Origin: Geobacter sp. OR-1
Lineage (GTDB): Bacteria > Desulfobacterota > Desulfuromonadia > Geobacterales > DSM-12255
Assembly: GCF_000813145.1 (NCBI RefSeq)
Contig: NZ_BAZF01000001.1
Location: 345,835 to 409,834 of the forward strand
Direction of reading: 5' to 3'
Length of the DNA: 64,000 nt
The number at the start of each line of letters is the position of its first letter. The stretch's first letter is position 1. The position numbers and the translations under genes are program-made. Shown piece after piece: positions 46,990 to 55,590 of the stretch. The notes below the pieces were generated by a model. The model saw only the letters and a program-made list of their open reading frames with translations. It searched no databases and was not told the DNA's origin.

Positions 46990-47265
46990 ATGGAATTCGA
47001 CAAAAGCAGGAACTTTGATTCTGAGGCTGAAATCTTCAAAGTGCTCGGTCACCCGATAAGGCTGAAAATAGTCGCAGGACTCTGCGCAAAAGAGTGCAAT
47101 GTAAAACATATCTGGGAGTGTCTCGGACTACCTCAGGCCACCGTATCACAGCACCTGGCGCTGATGAAAAACAAGGGGATCATCGAGGGGAAGCGTGACG
47201 GGGTAGAAGTACATTACACGGTCGTGCACCCCTTGGCGAAAAAACTGATCGAAATTTTAACCTGA
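46990..47265 (+). CDS. ArsR-family winged-helix transcription regulator
   Basis: A 91-residue DNA-binding protein. EAEIFKVLGHPIRLKIVAGL is the N-terminal ArsR signature, LPQATVSQHLALMKNKGIIE the recognition helix, and GVEVHYTVVHPLAKKLIEIL the wing and dimer helix. The classical ELCVCDL metal site in alpha-3 is replaced by GLCAKECNVKHIWECLG, whose three Cys could still bind metal or sense redox state. GGAGGG precedes the ATG and a near-consensus promoter lies at 46919. Its target is unknown; the preceding ABC ATPases or itself are candidates. Confidence 0.87.
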   Translation: MEFDKSRNFDSEAEIFKVLGHPIRLKIVAGLCAKECNVKHIWECLGLPQATVSQHLALMKNKGIIEGKRDGVEVHYTVVHPLAKKLIEILT

Positions 47266-47327
47266 GCTTTTCCGGGTTATGGCCCGGAGAACAAATCCGT
47301 AGAATTCAGGAGCTCATCGCAGCGACA

Positions 47328-48164
47328 TTATCCGGCGCTCCTGCCGGTGGCAGCACTCTTCTTCCTGACAACTCCGTAAATTACCTCGTAGGTAGCGGGA
47401 ATTCTTCCGTCCCCACCGAATACCCTTTGATACTCTGCCATCATTCCCAGCATGACCCGGCGTTCCGACAACCCCCTTGAACTCCCGGGGGCGGCATTAC
47501 CGGCTCCGATACGCCTGATTGAGCGCAGAAGGTGCGGGACATCCGGGTAATGGTCTACTTCCAGTTCCGAAACCAAGTACTCCAACTCAAGGCCGGCAAC
47601 CGCCAGCGCAGTTGCCACATTATCCGAACTCTTGAATCTATGGGTTCGATCCGGAGATCCTTTCCCCTCTTTCGCCAAAGCAGCCCGGTATGAATCACGC
47701 AGCTCGAACAGGGTCTGCTCCCCGAACAGGGCGAAGCAGAAACGCCCCTCTGGCTGCAAAACCCGCCGCAGCTCCATAAATGCCGGTTCGAGTCTCTCAA
47801 GCCATTGAAATGTCGATGTCGAGAGCACCAGGTCGAACGATCCGTCGCTGAACGGCAGATGTTCGGCATCCGCAGTGACGAATTGCACCCGGCTGTTCCC
47901 GGCCAGCCTGTCACGGGCCGCCACCCCCATACCGAACGCCATATCGAGCCCCATCAATCGGGACTCCGCATAACGAGCGGCCATCCTTTGCAGAAGCGCA
48001 CCGGTACCTGAACCGATATCGAGGATCAGGCCCGGGGAGATATCCGGCGGCAGCAACCGGACAATGCGATCGATCACCCTTTTTTGCACCACCGCGTGAC
48101 GATCGTATTCATGTGCCTGGGCGTCAAAAGAGCGGCGCACCTTCAGTCGATCAATGCCCGGCAT
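47328..48164 (-). CDS. bioC: Malonyl-ACP O-methyltransferase BioC
   Basis: The 278-residue protein starts at ATG 48164 with GAGGG five bases upstream; the frame is open 22 codons further inside bioH. The SAM motif is LILDIGSGTGALLQRMAARY, followed by GLDMAFGMGVAAR. SFDAQAHEYDRHAVVQKRV at the N-terminus is the BioC signature that holds the substrate, and LVLSTSTFQWLERLEPAF is also typical. BioC methylates malonyl-ACP so fatty acid synthesis can build the pimelate chain. It is the third gene of bioF-bioH-bioC. Confidence 0.9.
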   Translation of the reverse strand: MPGIDRLKVRRSFDAQAHEYDRHAVVQKRVIDRIVRLLPPDISPGLILDIGSGTGALLQRMAARYAESRLMGLDMAFGMGVAARDRLAGNSRVQFVTADAEHLPFSDGSFDLVLSTSTFQWLERLEPAFMELRRVLQPEGRFCFALFGEQTLFELRDSYRAALAKEGKGSPDRTHRFKSSDNVATALAVAGLELEYLVSELEVDHYPDVPHLLRSIRRIGAGNAAPGSSRGLSERRVMLGMMAEYQRVFGGDGRIPATYEVIYGVVRKKSAATGRSAG

Positions 48165-48978
48165 ATACCCTCGCCAGAAAACCGCCGAGCAGGCGGTTGA
48201 ATTCGTCCGGCTTCGACATGAACGGAGCATGGCCGCACCCGTCGATTATGCACAGCTCTGCGTTCCTGATCCTGGCCGCCATGAAACGAGAGGCATCCGG
48301 CAGACAGGTTGTATCCGCGGCCCCGTGAATCAGCAGCACAGGAATGCCGATTGCAGTCAGTATCTCCCGTTGATCGGACTCTGCCAGCGTCTCCAGCGCC
48401 CTCAACAAAATTGCTGATTCCGGCTGTCGCGAGGGGATAACGATCTCCTTGACCACCCGTTGGTTCTGTTCCTTTGTCATCTCCCCTTCGACAAACATCC
48501 TCCTGAAGAAATCACCCATGGTTTTCGACCGGTCTCGCTTGATCCGGAGCGCCATGCCGCGGACCTCGACCGGAGGCAACCCGAACTCGTACCCTTCTCC
48601 GGCGCTGAAGCGAGGCGTTCCACCTGTCAGCACCAGCGCCGAGAGCCTGCTGCCGGCCAGCCGGAAGGCCTCCAGAGCTACCTGGGCTCCCAGGGACCAG
48701 CCGATCAGCGTCGCATCGGCAAGGTTGAGATCAGCGAACAACTGCCCTATATCACCGGCAATGTCCGGCATCGACAATCCGGCATCTTCCGGTAGAACCG
48801 ATTCTCCATGCCCTCTCAGATCGAGAGTAATTATCCTGTAGCCGGATTTGAATGCGTCGACCTGAAACTTCCATACGCGCCCGCTCATCCCCCAGCCATG
48901 GATAAAGACAAGGGGACGGCCGGCCCCGTGATCTTCGTAATGAATCGCTACGCCGTTTTCAGTGGTTATGAACGGCAT
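48151..48978 (-). CDS. bioH: Pimeloyl-ACP methyl ester carboxylesterase BioH
   Basis: A 275-residue alpha/beta hydrolase. The oxyanion strand is FIHGWGMSGRVWKFQ, the nucleophile elbow GWSLGAQ, the acid LLIHGAADTTC and the His IIDGCGHAPFMSKPDEF. BioH cuts the methyl ester from pimeloyl-ACP, closing the BioC-initiated pathway. GWSLGAQ rather than GWSLGG is a small difference from E. coli. It overlaps bioF by one base (TAATG) and bioC by 14, so the three are translationally coupled. Confidence 0.85.
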   Translation of the reverse strand: MPFITTENGVAIHYEDHGAGRPLVFIHGWGMSGRVWKFQVDAFKSGYRIITLDLRGHGESVLPEDAGLSMPDIAGDIGQLFADLNLADATLIGWSLGAQVALEAFRLAGSRLSALVLTGGTPRFSAGEGYEFGLPPVEVRGMALRIKRDRSKTMGDFFRRMFVEGEMTKEQNQRVVKEIVIPSRQPESAILLRALETLAESDQREILTAIGIPVLLIHGAADTTCLPDASRFMAARIRNAELCIIDGCGHAPFMSKPDEFNRLLGGFLARVYAGH

Positions 48979-50156
48979 TATTTAATCACTCCCAGCTGCC
49001 GCCCCACTCGGGTCAGCGCAACTGCGGCACCGGCAAGATCCTCCTCGGCATGGGTCGCCATGATGGTGCAGCGCAGCCGGCAGGTGCCGGCAGGTACTGT
49101 TGGCGGCCTGATCCCCTGCACGAAATAACCTTCATTCAAAAGCAATCGGGTATATTCCATTGTCAGCGCCGCATCTCCTACCATGATCGGCACAATCTGG
49201 GTCGAGCTCCCGGACAGTTCAAAACCTGCGGCAACGAGCCGTTCCCGAAACAGCGTGCAGTTTCTTTGCAGCCGGGTTCTCAATACAGCGCCCTCGTCGC
49301 CATCAACCAGATCGATGGCAGCCAGGGATGCGGCCACTACTGCCGGTGGCAGCGAGGTCGAAAAAATGAAGCTCCGCGAGGTATTCACCAGGTAGTCGAT
49401 CAGCTCTTGCCTTGCTGCCGCATATGCCCCAAAGCTGCCGAGCGCCTTACCAAGCGTACCCATCTGGATATCCACATCTGCCGCAACCCCGTACAATTCG
49501 GCGCTTCCTCTTCCCCCCTCGCCCAGGACGCCGGTTCCATGGGCATCATCCACCATCAGCAGTGCCCCGAACTCCCGTTTAATCGAAACCAGCTCTTCAA
49601 GGCGGGCAATATCTCCATCCATACTGAAGACGCCGTCGGTTACTATCAATTTGCGCCCGTTATTGCCGCTCTTCCCCATAAGCCGTCTGAGGGCTGCGGG
49701 ATCGTTGTGCGGATACCTGACCAGTCTTGCCCGGGAGAGCAATGCCCCGTCAAGGATGCTGGCGTGATTGAGGCGATCGGAATATACCGTATCACCCCTT
49801 CCCACCAGCGCCGGGATTATGCCGGTATTGGCCGCATAACCGGAGTTGAAGAGCAATGCCGCTTCCGTTCCCTTGAAACGTGCGATCCGCTTTTCGAGGG
49901 ATTCGTGGAGTTCCATGTTGCCGGATACCAGCCGAGCTGCGCCGCTGCCGGTGCCGTAACGTTCAATCGCATTGATGGCGGCTTCTTTCAGCGCCGGATG
50001 GGTCGCAAGCCCCAGATAGTTGTTGGAGCAAAGCAGCAACAGTTGCCGGCCATTCATGGTGACCCGGCTCCCCTGCTCACTCTCCATGAGCCGAAGCTGC
50101 CGATAAAGTCCCTGGTCCTTCAACAGATCAAGCTCTCTCCGAAAACCTTGCAGCAC
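48978..50156 (-). CDS. bioF: 8-amino-7-oxononanoate synthase BioF
   Basis: A 392-residue PLP enzyme from GTG 50156, with GGGAG eight bases upstream. It joins pimeloyl-ACP and alanine. [20 protein letters not shown] is the N-terminal signature, [19 protein letters not shown] and [13 protein letters not shown] hold the cofactor Asp and His, and [13 protein letters not shown] carries the PLP lysine. It is the first gene of bioF-bioH-bioC and lies just downstream of a BirA-type operator. Confidence 0.92.
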   Translation of the reverse strand: MLQGFRRELDLLKDQGLYRQLRLMESEQGSRVTMNGRQLLLLCSNNYLGLATHPALKEAAINAIERYGTGSGAARLVSGNMELHESLEKRIARFKGTEAALLFNSGYAANTGIIPALVGRGDTVYSDRLNHASILDGALLSRARLVRYPHNDPAALRRLMGKSGNNGRKLIVTDGVFSMDGDIARLEELVSIKREFGALLMVDDAHGTGVLGEGGRGSAELYGVAADVDIQMGTLGKALGSFGAYAAARQELIDYLVNTSRSFIFSTSLPPAVVAASLAAIDLVDGDEGAVLRTRLQRNCTLFRERLVAAGFELSGSSTQIVPIMVGDAALTMEYTRLLLNEGYFVQGIRPPTVPAGTCRLRCTIMATHAEEDLAGAAVALTRVGRQLGVIK

Positions 50157-50213
50157 GGCATTCTCCCTGTAACAGTATGGCAGTAAAGGTCAATACCTAT
50201 CATAATGAAGCGT

Positions 50214-50249
50214 GCTGGTCAACCCTCACCGGAACAATGGTTGACCAGC
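50214..50249 (-). promoter_or_regulatory. BirA-type operator of the biotin operon
   Basis: GCTGGTCAACC (50214-50224) and GGTTGACCAGC (50239-50249) are perfect inverses separated by 14 bases. The core TGGTCAACC-N14-GGTTGACCA matches the bacterial BirA consensus TTGTAAACC-N14-16-GGTTTACAA at seven of nine positions per half-site, including the spacing. It lies 58 bases upstream of the bioF start, so biotin-charged BirA would repress the operon. It also abuts the end of the metallophosphoesterase gene and could fold as its 3' hairpin. Confidence 0.75.
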
Positions 50250-51384
50250 CTATGGCAATGCCGGAACAAGATCGATTACAGTCACTTCAGGCGGGGCCAG
50301 AAAGCGGATCGGCGGGCCCCAGGTACCGGTCCCGCGGCTGACATAGAGCATGGAACCGTCTGCCAGCCGGTTTTCTCCGGAACAGACCGGAAACGACAGG
50401 TAGGTGAGAAAATTGAAAGGGAATATCTGCCCCTTGTGGACATGGCCGGAAAGCTGCAGATCAAATTTTCCCCTGCTCTCCGGGGCAATCGCAGGACGGT
50501 GTTTCATCAGGATCGTGTAAGCAGCATTACCCTGCGCCGGCAACAACCCGTGCTCGTCGCTGCTGCCGGCATCACCCCAGCGCTGCGCGGCAGAGTCGTC
50601 AACCCCGGCGAGCAAAAGATACGGAAGTACCGGAATCGTCTCCTTCCTGAGAATGCGGAATCCGGAATCCTTAAGGAAGGCCAGTGAATTCTCCAGCCCG
50701 GCATAGAACTCATGGTTTCCGAGAACCAGAAATGAGCCGTAACGGGGCGTCACCCCCCGGAACAGCTCGACAAGACCGTTGCGCCTGTGGATCTGGCCGT
50801 CGACCATATCCCCTGTGGCCAGGAGGATATCCGGCCTGGCAGCCAGGACCGGTTCGAGCATCCGCTTCAGCCGCCACTTGCCGATCATCACCCCGACATG
50901 AACGTCGGAGATCTGGACAATCCGGATTCTATCGGTTCCAGGAGGGATCTTGGGGCTGTGTATCGTGAGGTGTTCAGTCCGGATCATAAGGGCTTCGCAG
51001 AACCCGTAACAGGTGCAAACAACCGCAGCCACAACCACAACACGCAACAAGCGCAGTTTCAGCCGTTCCCCGACCCTTTTTGCGCCCAAAGCGCGGGCAA
51101 CCGCCGCTATTATCATCCCGAGATCGAACAGGGCCAGAAAAACGATCAGAATGAATGCAAACCCCATCCAGAGGTAGCCAATCCAGGCGATGACTACGGA
51201 GAGGTCGGCAAAACCGTTTTTTTTCGGCCATCCGGACCACTAGCGGCACGATGACCATCAAAAAGAGATGGCCAATGATCAGCCTTCTCTTAATAGGGCC
51301 GGTAATCAACAGCCTGACCCTGAGGTAGATATAGGCGTGCATCAAACAGTAGAGGGCGAAGAAGGTCAGAAGAAACAGCGACAT
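50250..51384 (-). CDS. Membrane-anchored metallophosphoesterase, one-base frameshift in an A8 tract
   Basis: ATG 51384 (GGAG six bases upstream) begins three hydrophobic segments, reading to IVPLVVRMAEKK, then the frame turns to nonsense. In the adjacent frame, NGFADLSVVIAWIGYLWMGF continues the membrane part and leads into a calcineurin-like phosphoesterase domain: QISDVHVGV, LATGDMVDGQ, LVLGNHEFYAG, MKHRP and LSGHVHKGQ. These supply all five metal-binding blocks. The frames join if the A tract at 51217-51224 had seven bases, not eight. The intact protein would be about 377 residues, like YkuE/YaeI-type phosphoesterases. As read, only the 305-residue part from 51167 can be made. The shift may be error, mutation or slippage. 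Confidence 0.8.
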
Positions 51385-51400
51385 GGCAACTCCTTGGGGT

Positions 51401-51450
51401 TATTCTATATCATACCCGGGTTTACTTGCCTATCAGCGTGATATAGAATA
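51401..51450. promoter_or_regulatory. 12-base inverted repeat in a divergent promoter region
   Basis: TATTCTATATCA (51401-51412) and TGATATAGAATA (51439-51450) are exact inverses 26 bases apart, between the metallophosphoesterase gene (-) and the phosphatase gene (+). Each arm contains TATAGAAT, which can act as an extended -10 box reading outward. It is either a shared operator or two mirror-image promoters. Confidence 0.55.
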
Positions 51451-51455
51451 TTGCC

Positions 51456-52127
51456 ATGAGCTCAAGAACATTTGTTATCGGCGATATCCACGGCTGTGCC
51501 CTCACGCTCCGGAACCTGCTCTTCAAGATCCTGGCAGTGCGCAACAGCGACAAGATCTACCTTCTGGGCGACCTTATCGACCGCGGACCGCGCAGCAAGG
51601 AAGTTCTAGATACCATTATCAGGCTGCAGGATGCCGGGTATTTCATCAGATCGGTGCGGGGGAATCATGAAGAGATGCTGCTGAACGCATGCAGCAACCG
51701 GAGCGATTTTTCCCTTTGGATAGAAAATGGCGGCTTGGCGACACTCCGCAGCTTCAATGTGGAGGACGCCTGCGAAATCCCCTTACCGTATCGCAGGTTT
51801 CTCGATACTCTCCCTTACTATATCCTGCTCGACAACTTCGTCCTCAGCCATGCCGGGATCAACTGCACTGCCAGCGAACCGTTTGCGGACACCGTTTCCA
51901 TGTTGTGGGGCCGCGATCTCCCGGCAGTTCCCGATCGGGTCGGAAACCGGCGGATCGTTTGCGGTCATACCGTGCACAGCCTCCCGGAGATATATGCCAG
52001 CCTCGAATCCGACCGGATCGTACTGGATGGAGGATGTGTGTTCAAGGGGCGCGGCCAGTTCGGCAACCTCGTAGCCCTGGAAATGCAGACGCTGACCCTG
52101 CACCACACCCCCAATATCGATCTTTAG
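51456..52127 (+). CDS. PPP-family serine/threonine or dinucleoside phosphatase (PrpE/ApaH-like)
   Basis: A 223-residue metallophosphatase. [13 protein letters not shown] (GDxHG), [19 protein letters not shown] (GDxxDRG), [10 protein letters not shown] (GNHE), [10 protein letters not shown] and IVCGHTVH give the full set of PPP motifs. It is similar to bacterial protein phosphatases and to Ap4A hydrolases; substrate cannot be told. No ribosome site precedes the ATG, and TATAGAAT ends only six bases upstream, so the mRNA may be leaderless. The next gene starts 35 bases after its stop. Confidence 0.85.
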   Translation: MSSRTFVIGDIHGCALTLRNLLFKILAVRNSDKIYLLGDLIDRGPRSKEVLDTIIRLQDAGYFIRSVRGNHEEMLLNACSNRSDFSLWIENGGLATLRSFNVEDACEIPLPYRRFLDTLPYYILLDNFVLSHAGINCTASEPFADTVSMLWGRDLPAVPDRVGNRRIVCGHTVHSLPEIYASLESDRIVLDGGCVFKGRGQFGNLVALEMQTLTLHHTPNIDL

Positions 52128-52162
52128 ATAACACAGTTACCACAATGCCCAAGGAGAATCTC

Positions 52163-52579
52163 ATGCGGCACTTCAGGAAAGAGCTCTGGTTCGACATCCC
52201 CACCCGCCGAGGATTTGTCAACATCACCGCAACCATCCAAGACTGCCTGCAGGAGAGCGGGATAAGGGAAGGACTGCTCCTGTGCAACGCCATGCACATC
52301 ACGGCCAGCGTATTCATCAATGACGATGAAGCCGGGCTCCATAACGATTTGGAGGTATGGCTGGAACGGCTGGCACCCGAGAAACCGTATTCGCAATATC
52401 GGCACAACGGCTACGAAGACAATGCCGATGCCCATCTGAAGCGGACCATCATGGGAAGAGAGGTTGTGGTGGCCGTAACCGGGGGAAAACTCGATCTTGG
52501 CCCATGGGAGCAGATATTCTACGGGGAGTTCGACGGGAAACGGCGCAAGCGGGTACTGGTCAAGATTATCGGCGAATAA
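52163..52579 (+). CDS. yjbQ: YjbQ/UPF0047 family protein
   Basis: The 138-residue protein starts at ATG 52163, with AAGGAG six bases upstream; the earlier ATG at 52145 has none. [55 protein letters not shown] and [16 protein letters not shown] are the family signatures, with conserved His and Asp residues that bind metal in solved structures. Thiamine phosphate synthase-like activity has been reported for YjbQ, but the role is not settled. Full length. It is probably co-transcribed with the phosphatase. Confidence 0.9.
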   Translation: MRHFRKELWFDIPTRRGFVNITATIQDCLQESGIREGLLLCNAMHITASVFINDDEAGLHNDLEVWLERLAPEKPYSQYRHNGYEDNADAHLKRTIMGREVVVAVTGGKLDLGPWEQIFYGEFDGKRRKRVLVKIIGE

Positions 52580-52643
52580 GCGCCAGGAGGCGAGACAGCC
52601 GAGCATCTCCCGGATTATACTTTCATACAATACCTCAGTTTTC

Positions 52644-52672
52644 TTGACCACGGGCTTACCCTATTGTAAAGT
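52644..52672 (+). promoter_or_regulatory. Possible sigma-70 promoter of the Lys-rich exported protein gene
   Basis: TTGACC (52644-52649) and TAAAGT (52667-52672) are 17 bases apart; transcription would start about 35 bases before the ATG at 52714. Confidence 0.4.
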
Positions 52673-52713
52673 TTTTCCAATTTGCAGCACCACTACAGTT
52701 TGGAGGGAAGCGC

Positions 52714-52977
52714 ATGAAAAGAATATCTGCCGTACTCTGTTCGCTGCTGCTGGTTTTAGTATTTGCCGGCGCCACCATGGCCACCGAAACCAACGTGCCG
52801 AAGGCCCCGCCTAAGAAAACGGGGAACGCCCCCAAAGTCCCGCACGCAAAGGCCGATGACAGCACCAAAAAAGAGCCAACGGAAAAGAAAGAAGAAAAAA
52901 AGGAAAAGAAAGATTCAAAAAAGGGGAAAAAGGTAGAAAAGAAAGAAGAGCAAAAGAAGGCTGATGACAAGAAATAA
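52714..52977 (+). CDS. Small Lys/Glu-rich exported protein
   Basis: An 87-residue protein with signal peptide MKRISAVLCSLLLVLVFAGA (cleavage near TMATE). The mature part begins with a Pro/Lys segment (KAPPKKTGNAPKVPHAKAD) and ends in about 35 residues made almost only of Lys, Glu, Asp and Ser. GGAGGG precedes the ATG; a promoter lies upstream and a strong terminator downstream, so it is a monocistronic unit. I do not recognise a family. Such charged tails may bind nucleic acid, polysaccharide or metal. Confidence 0.75.
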   Translation: MKRISAVLCSLLLVLVFAGATMATETNVPKAPPKKTGNAPKVPHAKADDSTKKEPTEKKEEKKEKKDSKKGKKVEKKEEQKKADDKK

Positions 52978-53001
52978 GCCAATCATGGCTTGAAAATCAT
53001 C

Positions 53002-53039
53002 GAGAGCCGCTTCCACACCGGGAAGCGGCTCTCTTTATT
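53002..53039. terminator. Bidirectional rho-independent terminator
   Basis: A perfect 13-base stem (53002-53014 with 53021-53033, six-base loop) is followed on the plus strand by TTTATTC. On the minus strand it is followed by GATGATTTTC. It ends both the Lys-rich protein gene and the large minus-strand exported-protein operon. Confidence 0.85.
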
Positions 53040-53046
53040 CCAGGAA

Positions 53047-54366
53047 TCAGAACTTCACGAACTCCACCCGCCGGTTGTTGGCCCGTCCCTCCAGGGTCTT
53101 GTTGGAATCGATCGGCTTGGTGTCACCAAAACCTGCCGTCTTCAGCCGTGACGACTCGATCCCCTTCCCTTCCAGCCAGGCTTTCACTGCTTCAGCCCGG
53201 TTCTCGGACAGCGGCTGATTGATTTTCTTGTTCCCCTGATTGTCGGTGTGTCCCTCGATGGAGAATTTCAGTTCCGGATCGTCAGTCAACAGGCCGAGTA
53301 TCATCTTCAGGGTCGGCAACGACTCGGCCTTGAGGGTGGCCTTACCGGTATCGAAAAGTATGCCGTGGGTAATGATCTTGCCGTCCGTATCCAGCGCAGA
53401 CTTGATATCCTTCCCCCCTGCAGCCAGGCGGAAGTTTGTGAACATCATCATATCGGTCTGGTACCCGGCGATGTTCGCCATTCCAACGCCGATCTGCCGA
53501 ATCGGCCTCTTGACGCCGTCTGGATCGTTAATGACGCGGGTGCCGTCGACGTAAGCCTTGACGAACGTCCCGTTGATCGTGACGGAGATATGGTGGATCT
53601 TCTCATCCTGCACGTTTAGTTTCGTTGACGTATTCAGCGAGATGTTCTCCACCCCGGAGAACTGGATCTTGCCTGCCTGTTTTCCATGACCGGCACCGGT
53701 CCCTGGCCACCCCTGCTTATCCCCAAGCAGGAAGAGGAAGTACCGGTTGGGAAACTTCGCATTCGACTTCAGAGCGTTGCTGAGAAGGGCGTCAAACTCG
53801 ACGGTGAATTTCTCTGGCATATCCCCCTTCTGGTTCAGACGTATGTATTGGACCGACGGGTACTGCTCCTGACCTTTGCTCGCAGGGTTGCTCCTCAGCA
53901 ACCTTCTCCCTTGGTACTCGACGACCTCTACGGCGCCGTTGTTCCCAGGCTTGGGGCCGTTGAGGTGCCACTTGCGCGGGAACTCACCCACGTCCGTATC
54001 AGAGAAGTCGTCAAAGAAGATCATCTTGTCGCCGGGGACAAAATCGAACTTGGTCAGGACTTTTTCCGCTTCTTCGATGGACAGGTTTTCGCCATTAGAA
54101 GCCGATGCAGACTGAACATCCTGCGGAGCCCCCTGCGTTGATTGCTTAGATCCAGACGGCTGTTTCGAAGATGCGTCCGTATCTCCCTTCACCGCATCTT
54201 TAAGGCCCCCCTTGGCCGCATCATAGGCGCCGTTGCCGGCGTCATTCACTCCTCGGTTGCCAAGCCGCTTCCCGACCCCTTGTATCGTGTCTCCCAGCCA
54301 GCCCGCCTGGCAGAGGCCGGTACCGGCAACCAGCAGTATCACACTCAACAGTATTCTTGTTTTCAT
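53047..54366 (-). CDS. Exported OmpA-domain protein ending the exported-protein operon
   Basis: The 439-residue protein is started at ATG 54366 (AAGGAGG upstream), giving signal MKTRILLSVILLVAGTGLCQ. A Gly/Ser/Gln-rich linker (about 30-100) leads to a jelly-roll-like domain of about 190 residues (IFFDDFSDTDVGEFPRKWHL; DEKIHHISVTINGTFVKAYV). This resembles a laminin-G/LamG carbohydrate-binding fold, from pattern only. The C-terminal OmpA domain (about 320-439) has FDTGKATLKAESLPTLKMIL, IEGHTDNQGNKKINQPLSEN and GRANNRRVEFV, which bind peptidoglycan. It is last in the operon, just before the terminator, and could tether the other exported products to the wall. Confidence 0.85.
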   Translation of the reverse strand: MKTRILLSVILLVAGTGLCQAGWLGDTIQGVGKRLGNRGVNDAGNGAYDAAKGGLKDAVKGDTDASSKQPSGSKQSTQGAPQDVQSASASNGENLSIEEAEKVLTKFDFVPGDKMIFFDDFSDTDVGEFPRKWHLNGPKPGNNGAVEVVEYQGRRLLRSNPASKGQEQYPSVQYIRLNQKGDMPEKFTVEFDALLSNALKSNAKFPNRYFLFLLGDKQGWPGTGAGHGKQAGKIQFSGVENISLNTSTKLNVQDEKIHHISVTINGTFVKAYVDGTRVINDPDGVKRPIRQIGVGMANIAGYQTDMMMFTNFRLAAGGKDIKSALDTDGKIITHGILFDTGKATLKAESLPTLKMILGLLTDDPELKFSIEGHTDNQGNKKINQPLSENRAEAVKAWLEGKGIESSRLKTAGFGDTKPIDSNKTLEGRANNRRVEFVKF

Positions 54367-54405
54367 TTGGCTCCTCCTTGATATTTTCAGCACGATGTAC
54401 AGTCT

Positions 54406-55590
54406 TTACTTTCGTTCCAGTTCAAAATCGATAGTCAATTCGTTCTCTTCGCCAATCTCTTCCTTCGGTATATTAAATGTCTGTTTCCCGGTCAGTTTCT
54501 TGTCGAACACGGTACCGTTGAACGGGCCGAACTTCTTGTCCAACGATTTGGTAAAGGTTGCTTTTTGGGCATCGCGCTTGTTGAGCAGATCACAGGTTCC
54601 TTCAGCAGTTGTGGTGTGGGTGGTGTTCTTTTTCCCTTCAGCCGATACTGCCCTGACTATTATCTCATAGGTGCCGTCACCGGAAAAATGAAGCCTGATC
54701 GTCGTATCCTTGTTTTTGTATTGGCCTGCTTCTGTACTGCTGGTACTGTCAAAAAGACCGCTTACCCCAATGCTGGACTTCACTTCATCCTTGAACCTCC
54801 ACGGCCCCTTTCGTCCTGATGAGCAGACGTGGCAACCGTCAACCTCTTCTTTCATGTAAGTTTCCGTGGACGAATAGTCCATTGTTCCGTATGTGTTCGG
54901 ATTACCAAAGCGCTGCAGCTTCCAGAGCTCTTTACCATCCGCCGTGATCGTCTCGGACTTCTTTCCCTGCTGGTCATCGCCGTTGCAGTAGCTGTAATAG
55001 GTGTCTTCCTTATGCTGTTTGCGCTTGGACGTGAACGTTACATCTACCCGCCCCTTGAATGGGCAGACTTCATTATCCCATTTGGAGTCGCTAGTCCTTT
55101 TTACAAATGCTTTGGCCAGTTTATCGACCAGCGGTTCGAGTTCATCCTCAGCTTTATCAAGCGTAGAGAAAAGACCTCCATCCCTAAAAAATTCAGTGTC
55201 TCCTTTCTGTTTCATCGAAATTGCTGAGATTAACAAACGATATCCTGTTCTGGAGTCATGCGAGGCAACTAATGCGATTAGGTATTTTGCGCCCATGACA
55301 TTTTTTACACCATTTATGATCTTAGCATCCAACCCTGAATTATCACCTTTCAGTTCCAGTTGTCTGGCATATGCCACTAAGTTGTTTATATCACCTTGAG
55401 ATACGATACGCAGACATGGAAATGATTTCATCAACTTATTAAGAATCTTGGTGTGTGCAAGATCCACCAGAAAATACGAATCATCAGTTATATCTGCCGA
55501 TTTCAAAATGAATACTGCATCATCCTCATAGGCACCGGCATTCACAACCGTGGCAAACATAAAGAGAAGTAGCAATACCAGTCTTTTCAT
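54406..55590 (-). CDS. Exported Cys-rich protein with CsgG-like N-terminal domain, cassette copy A gene 3
   Basis: A 394-residue protein with signal MKRLVLLLLFMFATVVNAGA. Residues 40-140 (LRIVSQGDINNLVAYARQLE, VMGAKYLIALVASHD) look like the CsgG/LpoB-type fold in which an effector site and 'GA.Y.i.g' strand recur; this is a pattern call. The C-terminal half holds EVCPFKGRVDV, SYCNGDDQQG, LQRFGNPNT, a CxxC (GCHVC), GTCDLLN and FGPFNGTVFDKKL, and ends IDFELERK. All six cysteines of this set are matched in the copy B protein at 57739, implying conserved disulphides or metal sites. It overlaps the LRR gene by four bases. No family recognised. Confidence 0.75.
   Translation of the reverse strand: MKRLVLLLLFMFATVVNAGAYEDDAVFILKSADITDDSYFLVDLAHTKILNKLMKSFPCLRIVSQGDINNLVAYARQLELKGDNSGLDAKIINGVKNVMGAKYLIALVASHDSRTGYRLLISAISMKQKGDTEFFRDGGLFSTLDKAEDELEPLVDKLAKAFVKRTSDSKWDNEVCPFKGRVDVTFTSKRKQHKEDTYYSYCNGDDQQGKKSETITADGKELWKLQRFGNPNTYGTMDYSSTETYMKEEVDGCHVCSSGRKGPWRFKDEVKSSIGVSGLFDSTSSTEAGQYKNKDTTIRLHFSGDGTYEIIVRAVSAEGKKNTTHTTTAEGTCDLLNKRDAQKATFTKSLDKKFGPFNGTVFDKKLTGKQTFNIPKEEIGEENELTIDFELERK

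Noticed and set aside
47271..47288. TCCGGG/CCCGGA hairpin after the ArsR gene as a terminator
   Set aside because: Six-base stem with no T tract on either strand; too weak to list.
52850..52977. A-rich tract as an AT-rich island or origin-like element
   Set aside because: It is the Lys/Glu codon run of a small exported protein with promoter, ribosome site and terminator.
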